Below, piece by piece: positions 6,034 through 6,793 of a stretch of 6,793 nt of DNA (its first letter is position 1; each line of letters begins with the position of its first letter). Position numbers and translations under genes: made by a program. Location: the NCBI GenBank assembly GCA_903832075.1, contig CAILAF010000559.1, positions 1-6,793 of the forward strand, in the 5' to 3' direction. The notes beneath the pieces are model-generated. The model saw only the letters and a program-made list of their open reading frames with translations. It was not told where the DNA came from and did not search any database. The stretch is from an uncultured Chitinophagaceae bacterium. Lineage in GTDB: Bacteria; Bacteroidota; Bacteroidia; Chitinophagales; Chitinophagaceae.

Positions 6034-6303
6034 TCAATAATCAGTAAGAGAGGAGCTATTGATAAGCAACATGCTAATCTTAATATTTAAAAAACTAAGG
6101 GCTTTATCCACAACAAACTCAGGTACATAATATTTATTATTCTCATAGTGTGAAAGCATTTGTCGGGAGACGCCTAAAGCTTTTGCGCAATCTTGTTGTT
6201 TAATGCCACTGTATAATCGCAATCTGCGAATATTAGGTCCAATATTTTTATTATAAAACGGACTGCCCAATGTACCCCTGATATAGGGTTTTCTCTTTTT
6301 CAT
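6034..6303 (-). CDS. Small Cro/CI-type (XRE) helix-turn-helix DNA-binding protein
   Basis: The product is 89 residues, a single-domain DNA-binding protein expected to act as a dimeric transcriptional regulator in the cytoplasm. A basic N-terminus (KKRKPYIRG) precedes the HTH_3 domain at about 21-75. Helix 1 is near 23-31, helix 2 near 35-43 (KQQDCAKAL), the turn is GVS (44-46), and recognition helix 3 is SRQMLSHYENN (46-56). The QxxxAxxLGVSRxxxSxYE pattern is diagnostic of the family. The start is ATG at 6301-6303, with a clean A-rich leader. No partner toxin, phage gene or restriction gene lies beside it, so its target is unknown. It could regulate itself or the receptor downstream on the same strand, but nothing in the sequence proves either. 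Confidence 0.85.
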   Translation of the reverse strand: MKKRKPYIRGTLGSPFYNKNIGPNIRRLRLYSGIKQQDCAKALGVSRQMLSHYENNKYYVPEFVVDKALSFLNIKISMLLINSSSLTDY

Positions 6304-6573
6304 AGATTGAATATTTTATAAAGAAATTGGGGTAATTGAAGATAAGAAACAAAAACAAGTTTAATATGTCTTTATTATTTTTTTTATGTATTACCGTTAT
6401 ATATTTTAAAAAGGGAATTAAAAAAAATGATTTACACCGTGTTTTAACGGTATGATTTTATATTAAATCCCCTCAAACATACTAACAGCAAAGATTACGG
6501 CGTGTAAAAGAAAATTTTAAATATGGTTTAAGTAGTTGACTTAAAAAGAAATACCAAAAATTTCTTTTACAAA
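6304..6573. other. AT-rich noncoding region with small inverted repeats
   Basis: No credible gene was found here. It should hold the promoter of the XRE gene (minus strand) and perhaps of the plus-strand frame to its right. Visible structures are TACCGTTA (6392-6399) against TAACGGTA (6445-6452), a perfect 8-base inverted pair 45 bases apart, and TTTACAC (6431-6437) against GTGTAAA (6502-6508), a 7-base pair. They interleave rather than nest, so they are more likely protein sites or chance than one hairpin. A 5-base CCCC-type stretch at 6468-6472 is too short to call as the dispersed repeat. Confidence 0.4.
6392..6452. repeat. 8-base inverted repeat upstream of the XRE gene
   Basis: TACCGTTA at 6392-6399 and TAACGGTA at 6445-6452 are perfect inverted arms about 90 to 150 bases upstream of the XRE start. 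A related AACGGTA occurs downstream of the XRE gene at about 5950-5956. Cro/CI proteins often bind such sites at their own promoter, so these are operator candidates only. Confidence 0.3.
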
Positions 6574-6603
6574 ATGTACAAGATTGTTTTACAATTTGTA
6601 CAA
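6565..6603 (+). repeat. 22-base-spaced direct repeat, possible paired operator
   Basis: TTTTACAAAATGTACAA (6565-6581) recurs as TTTTACAATTTGTACAA (6587-6603), 15 of 17 bases identical, with a 22-base offset, close to two helical turns. Each copy contains the inverted core TACAnnnTGTA. The layout fits two dimer sites on the same DNA face, but it may also be chance in AT-rich DNA. Confidence 0.45.
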
Positions 6604-6793
6604 CAAAAAATTCGTAATAAGCAATACTTATTTGGAACTTTGATTCCCCGAAAATTATTTAAAAACTATTTTATGGGTTCAGCGTATAAATATTACTGGG
6701 TATTGCCTGTAAACATTAATTATGTTACCGATAATGGTTATACCATAGAACTTTCGGGTCAATTAGACCAAAACCATTTATGGAGCAGAATAA
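6574..6793 (+). CDS. Partial plus-strand reading frame of unknown function (3' end outside the window)
   Basis: This frame is open from 6532 to the window end without a stop. The first ATG is at 6574-6576 and would give at least 73 residues beginning MYKIVLQFVQQKIRNK. A second ATG at 6673-6675, with an A-rich leader, gives at least 40 residues beginning MGSAYKYYWVLPVNINYVTD. The part after 6673 reads more like a protein (NGYTIELSGQLDQNHLWSRI), while the start at 6574 lies inside a direct repeat, so 6673 may be the true start. No domain, signal peptide or motif was recognised. It points away from the XRE gene, so it would be a divergent neighbour. Confidence is low because the frame is short, cut off and in AT-rich DNA. 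Confidence 0.33.
   Translation, partial: MYKIVLQFVQQKIRNKQYLFGTLIPRKLFKNYFMGSAYKYYWVLPVNINYVTDNGYTIELSGQLDQNHLWSRI

Noticed and set aside
6536..6540. TTGAC as a sigma-70-type -35 box
   Set aside because: Bacteroidota promoters use a different consensus and no matching -7 site follows at proper spacing.
6565..6603. CRISPR-like repeat
   Set aside because: Only two copies, 5-base gap between them, no array or cas gene.

Overview
The window is AT-rich DNA that most likely comes from a member of the Bacteroidota, probably Chitinophagales-like. The evidence is a large outer-membrane receptor with a carboxypeptidase-regulatory-like domain, a plug and a beta-barrel, a Cys-containing GNAT gene directly before argG, A-rich translation starts without Shine-Dalgarno sequences, and short GC-rich dispersed repeats. 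The taxonomic call is inference from gene content. All well-supported genes lie on the minus strand.

Right to left, which is the direction of transcription, the layout is as follows. (1) Positions 6304-6793 are AT-rich and hold several small repeats plus a weakly supported, 3'-truncated plus-strand reading frame of unknown function that starts near 6574 or 6673. (2) Positions 6034-6303 encode a small Cro/CI-type (XRE) DNA-binding protein. (3) Positions 3017-5878 encode a 953-residue TonB-dependent-receptor-like outer-membrane beta-barrel protein with glycine-rich segments, closed by a strong hairpin terminator at 2965-2999. (4) Positions 2633-2964 form the leader of the next operon. This leader contains an ATG-less open frame ending in Arg codons, an overlapping second frame, and inverted repeats. 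(5) Positions 1-2632 hold a tightly packed arginine-biosynthesis operon: a GNAT acyltransferase (probable N-acylglutamate synthase), argG, a small cupin, and the 5' part of argC, which runs off the window.

In the operon the GNAT would make the acylated glutamate that opens the pathway. ArgC reduces the acylglutamyl phosphate two steps later. ArgG condenses citrulline with aspartate near the end. The cupin between argG and argC has no evident pathway role and is the odd member.

The most unusual observations are three. First, repeat DNA has entered coding sequence in the arginine operon: two oppositely oriented copies of a CCCCT..AGGGG repeat form the end of the cupin and an N-terminal extension of ArgC, and a 7-base tandem repeat lies inside argC at the window edge. 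Second, the arginine operon leader has a possible Arg-codon leader peptide that overlaps a frame reading like the end of an outer-membrane protein. Third, a 22-base-spaced direct repeat near the right edge looks like a paired operator. No CRISPR array, tRNA, rRNA or transposase was seen.
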